Source: Bog-473 sp963783245 (GTDB lineage: Bacteria; Actinomycetota; Acidimicrobiia; Acidimicrobiales; RAAP-2). Taken from it: DNA of 64,000 nt. Of the stretch, positions 9,424 through 18,484 are shown one piece after another. Under the pieces are notes generated by a model. It searched no databases and was not told the origin of the DNA. It saw only the letters and a program-made list of their open reading frames with translations. Numbering within the stretch: the stretch's first letter is position 1; each line of letters opens with the position of its first letter. The stretch covers positions 558,001 to 622,000 of the forward strand of contig CAWAMS010000004.1 in NCBI GenBank assembly GCA_963783245.1. Direction: 5' to 3'. A program made the position numbers and the translations under genes.

Positions 9424-9938
9424 TCCGAGCCGACGAGCTGCGATCCTCAAGCGGGCCACGGGTCAAACCGCGCCGCAATGACGTCACTCCTGGGCGTGCG
9501 CGACGCCATCCTTGGTGGCCCGTGGTGACGGTCATCCTCGTGATTGGCGTCGCTATCAGCGTGATCGTCCCAGCCGGACGTCATCAATGGGCTCTGTCCC
9601 TCTTGCGGCAGCCTACGCACTACACCGCGCTGTCCTTCGACCATCCGACGTCCCTCCCCACCGAAGTCAAGGCTGAAGAGTCCCTCGCCTTCACCTTCTC
9701 CATCGGGAACCACGAAGGGCACACCGATCACTACGTGTACGTGGTGAGTTCTTCCCCCGGGGGGTCGACACTGATGACCTCGAAGACGACCGTCGCCGAC
9801 GGCCAGACCCGAGCGATTGCGGTCATCGCGAGGCCGCACTGCAGCGGATCGCCGTGCCGGATTCAGGTGACGCTCCTCAACAACGATCAGTCCATCGACT
9901 TCTTGGTCTCCGTCCCGAAGGACTCCTCGAGTGGCTGA
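9420..9938 (+). CDS. Membrane-anchored protein with DUF1616-like C-terminal domain
   Basis: 172 residues. One transmembrane helix (about residues 33-52) follows a basic N-terminus, so the bulk is extracytoplasmic. The segment around SIGNHEGHTDHYVYVVSS resembles the C-terminal beta domain of DUF1616 membrane proteins, which in archaea and bacteria often sit beside DUF2206-like proteins and glycosyltransferases. Two Cys (HCSGSPC) could form a disulfide. It starts inside the stop of the upstream GT4 gene and overlaps the next gene by eight bases. No enzymatic motif is seen. The DUF1616 relation is from memory of the family pattern and is moderately sure. Confidence 0.55.
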   Translation: MIRADELRSSSGPRVKPRRNDVTPGRARRHPWWPVVTVILVIGVAISVIVPAGRHQWALSLLRQPTHYTALSFDHPTSLPTEVKAEESLAFTFSIGNHEGHTDHYVYVVSSSPGGSTLMTSKTTVADGQTRAIAVIARPHCSGSPCRIQVTLLNNDQSIDFLVSVPKDSSSG

Positions 9939-10656
9939 GCGTCGCGTTCTCGTGACGACGAGCTGGGACGATGGACATCAGCTCGACATGAAGGTGGCCA
10001 GCGTCCTCCACGACTGCGGTTGCCAGGGCACGTTCTACGTTTCTCCTCTGTCGCACCAGATCCCCCCCCGGGCGAGACTGAGCGCGGCCGACATCTCTGA
10101 ACTGTCAGCCACTTTCGAGGTGGGCAGCCACACCCTGACCCATCGTCGTCTCACCCGCCTGTCTCCCGCAGACGCGGCTCGAGAGATCAGCGATGGCAAG
10201 CGAGCGGTTGAGGACATCATCAACCGGTCCGCCACCTCCTTCTGTTATCCGCACGGCGCGTACCGTCCTGAGCATGTCGGGATGGTCGAGGAGGCCGGCT
10301 GTCTGGTGGGCCGAACGATCCGACGTTACGACGTCGGGTGCGACGGTGATCCTTTGCAGATGGCGACCACCACGCACGCGGCACGCTACAAGGCCGATGC
10401 CTGGCGGATCGCCCGCACGGTGTCTCCCACGAGAATGCTGCGCGTGTGGCGCAACTGGGACGTGCTGGCCCGGAGCGTCTACCAAGAAGTCTATGCACAA
10501 GGAGGGGTGATCCACCTCTGGGGTCATAGCTGGGAGATTGAACAGAACAACGACTGGGGGCGGCTCACGGCACTTCTCAATGAACTGTCAAGCCTCGGCA
10601 ATGTCACCATGCTCACCAATGCCGAACTTGGCGAGCAGATGCGAGCGGTCGAATGA
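9931..10656 (+). CDS. NodB-type polysaccharide deacetylase
   Basis: 241 residues of the carbohydrate esterase 4 fold. TTSWDDGHQLD carries the paired Asp of the NodB motif 1, SHTLTH near residue 65 is the HX3H zinc motif, and FCYPHGAY is motif 3. These residues support hydrolysis of N-acetyl groups from an amino sugar, in a lipid-linked precursor or the finished glycan. No signal peptide is present, so it may act on the cytoplasmic precursor. It is translationally coupled on both sides. Confidence 0.8.
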   Translation: MAERRVLVTTSWDDGHQLDMKVASVLHDCGCQGTFYVSPLSHQIPPRARLSAADISELSATFEVGSHTLTHRRLTRLSPADAAREISDGKRAVEDIINRSATSFCYPHGAYRPEHVGMVEEAGCLVGRTIRRYDVGCDGDPLQMATTTHAARYKADAWRIARTVSPTRMLRVWRNWDVLARSVYQEVYAQGGVIHLWGHSWEIEQNNDWGRLTALLNELSSLGNVTMLTNAELGEQMRAVE

Positions 10657-13043
10657 CCACATTCACCGAGCGGGAACCAGCGACACTGACGCAGGAGATG
10701 GCGCCCACGATCGGGCCGATCAGTGGCGAAGATGGGACAGTGGCAATACGGAGGGTGCCGCTGGCGGTGACCCTCGTTCTGCTCGTGGCGGCGAACCTCC
10801 AAGTGATCGACCATGTGAACGTGAGGTTCGCGGGACCGGCCCTTGCCTTCTGGTTTTTCTTTGCCCTTCCCGCCTACCTCCTGTTCACGACGTCCGTGTG
10901 GAACAAGACATCGGGAGTGGAACGATTCGCGTACAGCGTCGCCGGTGCGCTCATGCTGCTGCTCCTCGGCGGCTTGGCCATTAACACGATCCTTCCATGG
11001 GTCGGCATTCCACGGCCCCTCGCCTCTATCCCTATCCTGATCGTCGTCGACGTCGTCAATAGCGCACTCTTCGTCCTACGGAGCCGGCGCCCGGAAATTC
11101 CGAGCTGGCGACTCGGTATCGCCGGGTTGCAGCGACGGGAGATTCGGCTCATGGTTGTCGCCGGATTCTGCATTCCTCTGGTCGTGTTCGGGGCGAACAG
11201 GCTGAACAACGGCTCCGATGACCTGGTGTCGATGGTGGCACTCGTCGCAATGTGCGCCGCATTGATCCTGCTCCTCACGTGGGCCAACCGGATCGCATCG
11301 GGAATTACGGGTGTGACGATCTACCTCGTGTCCGCCGCCATGCTCTTGATGACATCGCTGCGAGGTTGGTCGATTACGGGACACGACATTCAGCTCGAGT
11401 ACAGGGTGTTCCAGCTGACGAGGGCGCACGGGCAGTGGAACTTCGACTTCTACAAGAACGCGTTCAACGCCTGCCTCAGTATCACCATCCTCCCCACGGA
11501 GATGGCCTCGTTGACGCACGTCGACGACCCCTACATCTACAAGGTCTTCTTTCAACTGATCTTTGCTGCCTGCCCGGTGATGGTCTACGCGATCTCGCGG
11601 CGGTATTTCTCGGAACGAATCTCGATCATGGCCGCCATCTACTTCATCGGCTTCCCCACGTTCCTCACGGACATGCCGTACCTGAATCGTCAGGAGATAG
11701 CACTCATTTTCGTGGGGGCAGGGATCCTCGCCATTACGAATCCGAACTGGAGCAAGCGGCGAAAGCAGGTTGCGATCGTCGTGGCCGCGATTGGCGTCGA
11801 ACTCTCGCACTATTCGACGAGCTATGTGTTCGTCGCGACCCTCGGCGTGGCGTGGCTTTGCGAGCACGGATCCTGGTGGACCAAGCGAGCGGCCCACTCA
11901 GAGACCAGCCGCACCCGCCGCTGGGCGACCTCTGGGCGGACAATCGGTCTCGGATGTCTGGTCGCTGTAGCGGCCTTCGTCACTATCTGGGGTGGCCTTG
12001 CGACTCACACGGCCGGAGGTGCAGCGAATGAGGTTACCGGCGCAGTCTCCGGTTTCTTTGATGGGTCGGGTAGCAAATCGTCCGCTGACTCCTACGGTCT
12101 GTTCTCCGGCAAATCCGAGAGCCCACAGACGATTCTGGACCAGTACCGCGAGCAGACGCTGAAGGGTCGCGAGAAGGCATCCCCGGGGACGTACTTGCCG
12201 GAGAAGGTGGTGGCCCAGTATTCCACCCCCGTCGTCAACGAGCCGAACCTCCCCGTGACCAGTATCGGGCGTGCGCTGGGCAGTGTCGGCGTACCGGCGT
12301 CGACGTTGAATAGCGCCGTACGGCTATTGGCTGCCTACGGGGAACAGGTCTTCGTGGTCATCGGCCTGCTGGCACTGATCTTCAGCCGCAGACTCAATCG
12401 GAGGGTGTCGCGCGAGTTCTTTTATCTGTCCCTGAGCGCCTTGGTGATATTGGGACTGATCACGGTGCTTCCAGACCTGTCCGTTGAGTACGGTGTCCTC
12501 CGAGTCTTTCAGGAGGAGCTCATCGTCCTCGCTCCTGTCATGGTCATCGGGTCGGTGACCTTGTTCAAGTTCATGGGGGAGGTCTGGAGCCTGAGGATTG
12601 CGACCTGGATCTGCATTTTCTTCTTTGTCTCTACCATTGGCCTGCTTCCGCAGCTGACCGGCGGCTATGGTGCGCAGCTGAATTTGAACAACAGCGGGAC
12701 ATACTACGACGTGTACTACATGCATCCTCAGGAGGTGGCGGCGGTGACCTGGCTCTACGGAAAACCAGGCACGCTTCCCGTCGGTATCCAGGTCGACGAC
12801 AACACGGATCGGTTTGCCTTCACGGCGCTCTCGCAGGTGAGCGGTAGCCAGTTTCTGGAAGACGACTATCCGACGGCGATTCAGAAATCCTCCTGGGTGA
12901 TACTTGACTACTCGATCGTCGATTCGGATCGGGCCACCGCCTATGTGAACGGAGACCTTATTTCGTACAAGTACCCGACTGAGCTACTGCAGCGAATGAA
13001 GAACCTGGTCTACAACAACGGGAAAACCAAGATCTATCAATGA
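10653..13043 (+). CDS. Large polytopic membrane protein, DUF2206-like
   Basis: 796 residues with about 14 hydrophobic helices. The signature stretch around SITGHDIQLEYRVFQL, then NAFNACLSITILP and PYLNRQEIALIF, matches the pattern I associate with DUF2206 (COG5617), membrane proteins thought to have a GT-C-like fold. The first large loop, with GHDIQLEY, would hold an acidic active site. A hydrophilic C-terminal domain (about 690-796) follows the last helix. A role as glycosyltransferase or polymerase using polyprenyl-linked sugars is an inference from the family and the island context. The frame is intact and overlaps both neighbours by four bases. Confidence 0.6.
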   Translation: MTTFTEREPATLTQEMAPTIGPISGEDGTVAIRRVPLAVTLVLLVAANLQVIDHVNVRFAGPALAFWFFFALPAYLLFTTSVWNKTSGVERFAYSVAGALMLLLLGGLAINTILPWVGIPRPLASIPILIVVDVVNSALFVLRSRRPEIPSWRLGIAGLQRREIRLMVVAGFCIPLVVFGANRLNNGSDDLVSMVALVAMCAALILLLTWANRIASGITGVTIYLVSAAMLLMTSLRGWSITGHDIQLEYRVFQLTRAHGQWNFDFYKNAFNACLSITILPTEMASLTHVDDPYIYKVFFQLIFAACPVMVYAISRRYFSERISIMAAIYFIGFPTFLTDMPYLNRQEIALIFVGAGILAITNPNWSKRRKQVAIVVAAIGVELSHYSTSYVFVATLGVAWLCEHGSWWTKRAAHSETSRTRRWATSGRTIGLGCLVAVAAFVTIWGGLATHTAGGAANEVTGAVSGFFDGSGSKSSADSYGLFSGKSESPQTILDQYREQTLKGREKASPGTYLPEKVVAQYSTPVVNEPNLPVTSIGRALGSVGVPASTLNSAVRLLAAYGEQVFVVIGLLALIFSRRLNRRVSREFFYLSLSALVILGLITVLPDLSVEYGVLRVFQEELIVLAPVMVIGSVTLFKFMGEVWSLRIATWICIFFFVSTIGLLPQLTGGYGAQLNLNNSGTYYDVYYMHPQEVAAVTWLYGKPGTLPVGIQVDDNTDRFAFTALSQVSGSQFLEDDYPTAIQKSSWVILDYSIVDSDRATAYVNGDLISYKYPTELLQRMKNLVYNNGKTKIYQ

Positions 13044-13597
13044 GGTACGTCGCCCCAGCACGGGGAAGAGCTCCCGGTCGGGACGTTCTCGAGGGGATCG
13101 CAACCGGGGTCGCTTACGGGGCCGGGCTCTGGTGCGGTGGCGCCTTGCTGGTGGCCAGTTTCCGTCCGAGTGATCTGGCGAAGCCATACTGGCAGGACAT
13201 TTCCTGGCTGCGGACGGACACCAGTGGCGCCGTCACCTTCGTTCTCCTGGCGGTCTCGTTGTGCGCAAGTGAGTATCTCCGAATTTTCCGCAAGGAGCCG
13301 AATCGAGCAACCGCGTCGGTAGAGGCTCCCAATCCGCTCGCTGTGGCAATTGCCAGAGTCGTCGCCCTGCTCTCAACGATCTTGGTGGTCTACCTCTCGG
13401 TCAATGCGGTGACCCATCCGGCCACGTTGGCCATTCATGTCACCCATTTTGCGAGCTGGCCCTCCGAAGGGACGGTCCGTGTGGCTGCATTGGGGCTGTG
13501 CGTCGTGTCGGTGGGATGGCTCCGCTTCTCCTCCGCCCGGCTCACCCGTGGACGCGACGTCCGTGCCGGTAGGACAGATCTGGAGCCGGGATCCTAG
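13040..13597 (+). CDS. Four-helix membrane protein of unknown function
   Basis: 185 residues with four predicted transmembrane helices (around residues 15-38, 55-75, 97-117 and 140-158) and short basic loops. It begins in the stop codon of the DUF2206-like gene (ATGA) and is probably the last gene of the plus-strand polysaccharide operon. No family recognised. Its stop overlaps the stop of the convergent hydrolase gene by four bases. Confidence 0.55.
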   Translation: MRYVAPARGRAPGRDVLEGIATGVAYGAGLWCGGALLVASFRPSDLAKPYWQDISWLRTDTSGAVTFVLLAVSLCASEYLRIFRKEPNRATASVEAPNPLAVAIARVVALLSTILVVYLSVNAVTHPATLAIHVTHFASWPSEGTVRVAALGLCVVSVGWLRFSSARLTRGRDVRAGRTDLEPGS

Positions 13598-14958
13598 GAA
13601 ATCGCAGCGGCCACAGCGGCGAACGACGGTTTGGGCGTTCCCGTCGCGCTGAGGAGACCGAACCAGTCCTCATCGGTCGTTGGGTCAGTGCCACTGTCCT
13701 CGTAGGTGTAAATATAGAGCGCCGCAATGAAACTGGACGCTTTGGCATCGGCAATGGCTTGCGTCAACTCCTCCGCCTGCGCGGCATCACCCACGCCGTC
13801 GGGCCCACCGGTGGGCGCGCCCACCTCGGTCAACCACAATGGCTTTGTGGCGTCGTCATTGGCGGCCAGGACGCTCTCGATGGAGGTGGGGGTCTGACTC
13901 ATCTGCGACCAGCCTGACCAGTCCTCGTAGGTATTCGGCAAAGCTGGGAAGCTATACGGGTGGTCGCCGACCGCATCGAAAGCCCCCTTGGCACCATCCG
14001 CATACATGTCCTGGAGGAACGTGATGGGATTGATATCGGTCCCGTCATTGGTCTCGGGAGCTAGTCCTCCGGTGATCACAAGCCCCTCGGGGTCCACGGC
14101 CTTGATCGCGGCGTACGACGCGATCAGGTCGGCCGCGTAAGCGGCCGGATTGGGTGCAGGTTGCCAAAACACCGCGTTGTTTGGTTCGTTCCAGATTTCA
14201 AAGTCCCGGACGCCGTCCGGCGCGTAGCGCGCGGCAACGGTAGCCGCGAACGCCCCGAAGGTAGCGGGGTCAGCCGGCTGAGGCATGGGATCACCGGCGA
14301 CACTTGGCACTGCGGCCCAGGGTGGAGTTCCTAAGATCACGATGTCGATCGACAATCCGGCTGCCCGAATTGAGGCCACCTCCTGGTCCAACTGAGACCA
14401 GTCGTACGCGGTCGGCCCGCCATACTGGATCCAGGCCCAGTCGGCGCCAATCCGGACGGAGGTGATCCCGAGGTTCTTGATGTTTTCCAGCCACGCAGCC
14501 TGCGTCGCTGGAGTCTGCGTAATCAGTGTCGGGAGGCTGATCCCGAATACCGGGCCCGCAATGGGGCTCCCAGTTGCCTTCACTGTCGTCGTCGTCGTCG
14601 TGCTGGGTGCCGTCGTCGTGGTCATTGGTATTGGCTGCTTGTGCGTGTTGGCTATCGGGTGCAACGTCGCACACGCCGATTTCTGTGTATTTGCGGCAGC
14701 CATGTCCATCGTCCTCGTCGAGGAAGGAACCGACGAAGTTGTGGTGAGGGAATGGTTCTTCACCGAGGCGGCCAGGACATCAGAAGAGTTGCCATCGAAC
14801 TTCGATGCATTGAGCGTAAGTCCCAGAGCGAGTAGCGAAATGAGCAACGCGAGCGTGATGGTTCGGCGTGGGACGAACCCAGCCGCTATGGAATCTTCGG
14901 CCGGCTTTTTGGGGTCGTTCGCGGTCTTCTTGCGTTTCCACGATGTGGGGAAGCCCAC
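13594..14958 (-). CDS. Secreted or anchored clan-A-like glycoside hydrolase
   Basis: 454 residues. A basic cytoplasmic start is followed by one hydrophobic helix (about 32-50) and a Thr-rich linker (TTTTAPSTTTTTTVKAT, near residue 115). The catalytic (beta/alpha)8-barrel follows. FEIWNEPNN carries the acid/base Glu after Asn, and LWLTEVGAPTGG the nucleophile Glu, the arrangement of clan GH-A families such as GH5 and GH39. It probably trims an extracellular polysaccharide, perhaps the product of this island. The exact GH family and linkage are not assignable by eye. The frame is intact; 281 non-coding bases separate it from the next gene. Confidence 0.7.
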   Translation of the reverse strand: MGFPTSWKRKKTANDPKKPAEDSIAAGFVPRRTITLALLISLLALGLTLNASKFDGNSSDVLAASVKNHSLTTTSSVPSSTRTMDMAAANTQKSACATLHPIANTHKQPIPMTTTTAPSTTTTTTVKATGSPIAGPVFGISLPTLITQTPATQAAWLENIKNLGITSVRIGADWAWIQYGGPTAYDWSQLDQEVASIRAAGLSIDIVILGTPPWAAVPSVAGDPMPQPADPATFGAFAATVAARYAPDGVRDFEIWNEPNNAVFWQPAPNPAAYAADLIASYAAIKAVDPEGLVITGGLAPETNDGTDINPITFLQDMYADGAKGAFDAVGDHPYSFPALPNTYEDWSGWSQMSQTPTSIESVLAANDDATKPLWLTEVGAPTGGPDGVGDAAQAEELTQAIADAKASSFIAALYIYTYEDSGTDPTTDEDWFGLLSATGTPKPSFAAVAAAIS

Positions 14959-15239
14959 GATGAGCCCTCTCCTGAGTCCGTTCGGCAGCCGGGCTGGCCC
15001 GAAGGCCCCCTAGCTTTGCGTCCTCACCTTTCGATGAGTATGCCAATCTCGCTGTAACTCCAGTCAACCAACATGCTAGAGGAGTTTCGGCTCAGGTAAA
15101 CCCCGGGGGCCTTCACTTCCCGCCATCACGGCCCTTCCGTCGCAGTTCCGTTTCGGCGTGTTGCTCTTCGAGTCAATGGGCGCATTTGCGGCATAAGGCC
15201 AGTTGAGTGCGGCTCTCAGCCGGTGCTTACACTGAAACA

Positions 15240-16277
15240 GTGCTGACCGTGATCGGGCCATCGGGTGGAACGGGCACCGTCCATGACGGGGGCACGCACC
15301 CCGAGCGCCAAGCCCGGATCGATGCGGTGATGGCGGGAATCGCGGATCTGGCACCCGCACTCGGGGCTGAGCTGGAGATCGTGTCGCCGGTCCGGGCGGA
15401 CGCAGTCGCTCTTGAGCGTGTGCACACGGCGAACTACTTGCAGCGTCTTGAAGAGTTCTGCCTGTCCGGAGGGGGCAACCTCGACCTGGACACCTTCGCC
15501 CGGCCTGATTCGTGGGAGGCCGCACTGCTGTCGGCCGGGGCGGGGCTCCAGGCCATCGACCTCTTGCGGGAGCGCGGCGACGGCGTCGCCTTCGTCGCCA
15601 CCCGGCCCCCCGGTCATCATGCCCTCGGCGACCGTTCGATGGGCTTCTGTCTGTTGAACAACGTCGCCGTGTCGGCGGCGGCCCTGGTGGCCACCGGGGA
15701 GCGCGTCCTCATCGTCGATTGGGATGTGCACCACGGAAACGGGACCCAGGCGATCTTCTGGGACGACCCTGCCGTGCTGTACGTCTCCACGCACCAGTCG
15801 CCGTTCTACCCGGGCACGGGCGAGGCGGACGAGGTCGGTGGGCCCTCGGCACGAGGGCTGACGGTGAACGTGCCCCTCCCTGCCGGCGCCACCGGCGACG
15901 TGGTGCGGCGGGCGTTGGACGTGGTGGCGGGGCCGGCCATCGACGCATTCGCCCCGACCTGGGTGCTGATTTCGGCGGGCTTCGATGCGCATCGAGGTGA
16001 TCCTTTGGCCGACTTGGCCCTTTCCGGCGGCGATTTCGCGGCCTTGGCCCGGATGGTGTCCGCCTATGCGCCGCGCCCGGGGCGGGTCGTCGTAGTGCTC
16101 GAAGGGGGGTATGACCTCGACGGTCTGCGGGCGTCGGTGGCGGCGACGTTGGGGGCCTTGGCCGGTGTGCCGCACGCGGACGAGGAGGAATTGCCGACGT
16201 CCGGGGGCCCGGGAGCCGAGTTGGTGGAGAGGGCGGCCGCCGTCCGGTCGCGGGCACTCGACGGCTCCCGCCCCTGA
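15240..16277 (+). CDS. Histone deacetylase-like amidohydrolase
   Basis: About 345 residues of the arginase/deacetylase fold (HDAC, AcuC, acetylpolyamine amidohydrolase). Visible active-site parts are RPPGHHA (His-His charge relay), DWDVHHGNGTQAIFWDD (Asp and His zinc ligands), SAGFDAHRGDPLADL (second Asp ligand) and LEGGYDLDGL (transition-state Tyr). It would remove acetyl groups from lysine side chains or polyamines in the cytosol. The GTG at 15240 places the HPERQAR motif near residue 20, as usual; an in-frame upstream start at 15207 is less likely. It is not linked to acuA/acsA, so an acetoin role is not supported. Confidence 0.85.
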   Translation: MLTVIGPSGGTGTVHDGGTHPERQARIDAVMAGIADLAPALGAELEIVSPVRADAVALERVHTANYLQRLEEFCLSGGGNLDLDTFARPDSWEAALLSAGAGLQAIDLLRERGDGVAFVATRPPGHHALGDRSMGFCLLNNVAVSAAALVATGERVLIVDWDVHHGNGTQAIFWDDPAVLYVSTHQSPFYPGTGEADEVGGPSARGLTVNVPLPAGATGDVVRRALDVVAGPAIDAFAPTWVLISAGFDAHRGDPLADLALSGGDFAALARMVSAYAPRPGRVVVVLEGGYDLDGLRASVAATLGALAGVPHADEEELPTSGGPGAELVERAAAVRSRALDGSRP

Positions 16278-16337
16278 TCAGCGGGGGCCCGGGAGAGCCG
16301 GGGTGCAGGCATGGCGCCAAGTAGGATGGGTGGTCCG

Positions 16338-17546
16338 ATGGTCGATGAACGTGCGAATCCTGGTCCGGCAGCAACCGGAAATGGCGCTGGCGGGGGGTCG
16401 GCCGGGGGGAGCGGATCCGGCGGCTCGAGCCGCAACCGGAACCGAAATCGCAACCGGAACAGGAACCGGAGCGCTCAGGCCAGCGGATCCGGCGGTGGAA
16501 CAGCAGGCGGAGGTGGTCAGCGGGGTTCAGGCGGCGCCGGCGGCGGGTCCGGCGGTGCGGGCACTCGGAATGGCGGCGGGCAGTCGGCGCGCACGGGTGC
16601 GGGCCAGTCGAAATCCGGGGGGAACCAGTCGCAGCGTGGGGGCGGGGGATCATCCGGCCGGAATCGGGGTGGGTCCCAGAGTGGGTCTTCACGGGGTTCC
16701 TCGCGTGCGGTGGCGCTGGCGCCGGAACCATTGGCGCCACGCGTCATTGAGCCCGGGCTCGGTGCGACGGAGATCCTGCCGGGGGAGGTAACGGCCAATC
16801 GCCGCCACGCCGTTGCATTGTGCGCTCTCTCTGCAGCGCTCCCAGCGGTGGTGCTCGGCGTGGTGCTCGGCCTTGCCGTCTCGTTGCTGATCGGCGCCGT
16901 GGCGCTCGTCGTCGTGGAAGTGGCGCTCGGCTACGTACTGTGGCGTGCCGCGCCCGGCGTGGCGCTGCGCCAGGTCGGCGCAGTTCGGCTCTCCGAACGC
17001 GACAACCCCCGGCTTTTCAATGTGACCGAAGGGTTGTGTGCGACCTTCGGGCTACGCATGCCGGACCTCTACGTGGTCTACGACAACGTGCCGAACGCCT
17101 GCGCCCTGGGTCGGGACGCCGCGACAGGGGCGCTCGTCGTCACGTCGGGCCTGCTGGAAATGATGGGACCTATCGAGCTCGAAGGCGTGGTCGCCCATGA
17201 ACTGGCCCACATGAAACGCGACGACAACGGGGTGGCGGTCATCGGGCTCACCTTGGCCCGTTTCGGCGGGGCCGGATTGTTGGCCAGGTGCATCGGGGAG
17301 AGCAGGGAGTACCGGGCCGACATCGTCGGTGCCTCCGCAGTGCGCTTCCCGCGGGGGCTCCTCGATGCCCTGCGCCTCATGGAGCAGGCCCCTCCTCCGT
17401 CGGGTAATTCGATCTTCGGCCCGGCGCGGTTCCCCTCCACCCGCTACGTCTGGATCGACCCTTCCGTGGGCCGGCGTGACGAGGCTCCAGCGGCAGGGGA
17501 CCTCGACGCCACCTCGGTGCGGGCCGCTGCACTGGCCGAGTGGTAG
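16338..17546 (+). CDS. M48-family membrane metalloprotease with disordered Arg/Asn/Gly-rich N-terminus
   Basis: The C-terminal half is an HtpX/M48-type zinc protease. Two transmembrane helices (around residues 155-205) are followed by VVAHELAHMKRDD (HEXXH zinc motif) and ESREYRADIVGAS, whose Glu is the third ligand. M48 enzymes remove misfolded membrane proteins. The first ~130 residues are strikingly low complexity: (NR)6-7 dipeptides near residue 35, then Gly/Ser/Gln/Arg-rich sequence, presumably a disordered cytoplasmic tail. Such a tail is not part of HtpX. ATG 16338 has AGGATGGG upstream; in-frame ATGs at 16311 and 16326 are alternatives. The C-terminal ~55 residues after the catalytic core are short compared with HtpX. 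Confidence 0.8.
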   Translation: MVDERANPGPAATGNGAGGGSAGGSGSGGSSRNRNRNRNRNRNRSAQASGSGGGTAGGGGQRGSGGAGGGSGGAGTRNGGGQSARTGAGQSKSGGNQSQRGGGGSSGRNRGGSQSGSSRGSSRAVALAPEPLAPRVIEPGLGATEILPGEVTANRRHAVALCALSAALPAVVLGVVLGLAVSLLIGAVALVVVEVALGYVLWRAAPGVALRQVGAVRLSERDNPRLFNVTEGLCATFGLRMPDLYVVYDNVPNACALGRDAATGALVVTSGLLEMMGPIELEGVVAHELAHMKRDDNGVAVIGLTLARFGGAGLLARCIGESREYRADIVGASAVRFPRGLLDALRLMEQAPPPSGNSIFGPARFPSTRYVWIDPSVGRRDEAPAAGDLDATSVRAAALAEW

Positions 17547-17578
17547 AAGGGGCGGCCCACCCTCGTAGACTGGTGTCC

Positions 17579-18484
17579 ATGAGCAGTTCTGAGGCGTCGA
17601 CTACCGAAGTCACGGGCACATTTACGGTCAAGAGAGGATTGGCCGACATGCTGCGCGGCGGCGTGATCATGGACGTGGTCAACGCGGCGCAAGCCAAGGT
17701 GGCCGAGGACGCCGGCGCCGTCGCCGTCATGGCCCTCGAGCGCGTGCCGTCGGACATCAGGCGTGACGGTGGCGTGGCCCGGATGAGCGATCCTGAGCTG
17801 ATCGAAGGCATTCAGGCTGCTGTCACCATCCCTGTGATGGCCAAGGCCCGCATCGGCCACTTCGCGGAAGCACAGGTGCTCGAGAGTCTCGGGGTCGACT
17901 TCATCGACGAGTCCGAGGTGCTCACACCGGCCGACGAGGAGTACCACATCGACAAGTGGGGCTTCGGGGTTCCCTTCGTGTGTGGTGCAACGGACCTGGG
18001 GGAGGCGCTCCGGCGTATCTCGGAAGGCGCCGCCATGATCCGCTCGAAGGGTGAGGCAGGGACCGGCAACATCGTCGAGGCCATGCGGCACCTGCGCTCG
18101 ATACTGCGCTCCATCCGTTCCATCGCAGCCTGTCGGGATGGCGCCGAGCTCTACGGTTGGGCCAAGCACCTTTCGGCTCCCATCGGCCTCGTGCAGGAGA
18201 TCGCCGAATCGGGCCGCCTGCCGGTGCCGCTGTTCTGCGCCGGTGGCATCGCGACACCGTCCGACGCCGCCCTGGTCATGCAGCTCGGCGCCGAGGCCGT
18301 CTTCGTCGGGTCGGGCATCTTCAAGAGCTCGGACCCGGCCCGCATGGCATCGGCCATCGTCGAGGCCACGGCGCATTTCACGGACGCGGCCCATATCGCC
18401 AAGGTGTCGCGCGGACTCGGTGAAGCGATGCGTGGCCTCGAGCTCTCCGAAACGACCGAACGGCTGGCTGATCGCGGGTGGTAA
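17579..18484 (+). CDS. pdxS: Pyridoxal 5'-phosphate synthase subunit PdxS
   Basis: 301 residues, the usual size. PdxS (Pdx1) is the TIM-barrel synthase that makes PLP from ribose 5-phosphate, glyceraldehyde 3-phosphate and ammonia. Diagnostic segments are GGVIMDVVNAAQAKVAEDAG (catalytic Asp), VPVMAKARIGHF-type IPVMAKARIGHF (Schiff-base Lys), SKGEAGTGN (second Lys region) and LFCAGGIATPSDAALVMQLG (phosphate-binding loop). The ATG at 17579 starts the conserved N-terminal extension. It is followed directly by pdxT with overlap, so ammonia can be channelled in the complex. Confidence 0.95.
   Translation: MSSSEASTTEVTGTFTVKRGLADMLRGGVIMDVVNAAQAKVAEDAGAVAVMALERVPSDIRRDGGVARMSDPELIEGIQAAVTIPVMAKARIGHFAEAQVLESLGVDFIDESEVLTPADEEYHIDKWGFGVPFVCGATDLGEALRRISEGAAMIRSKGEAGTGNIVEAMRHLRSILRSIRSIAACRDGAELYGWAKHLSAPIGLVQEIAESGRLPVPLFCAGGIATPSDAALVMQLGAEAVFVGSGIFKSSDPARMASAIVEATAHFTDAAHIAKVSRGLGEAMRGLELSETTERLADRGW

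Noticed and set aside
15001..15239. Possible RNA gene or riboswitch between the glycoside hydrolase and HDAC-like genes
   Set aside because: No tRNA-like arms or known riboswitch core seen; most likely just divergent promoters.
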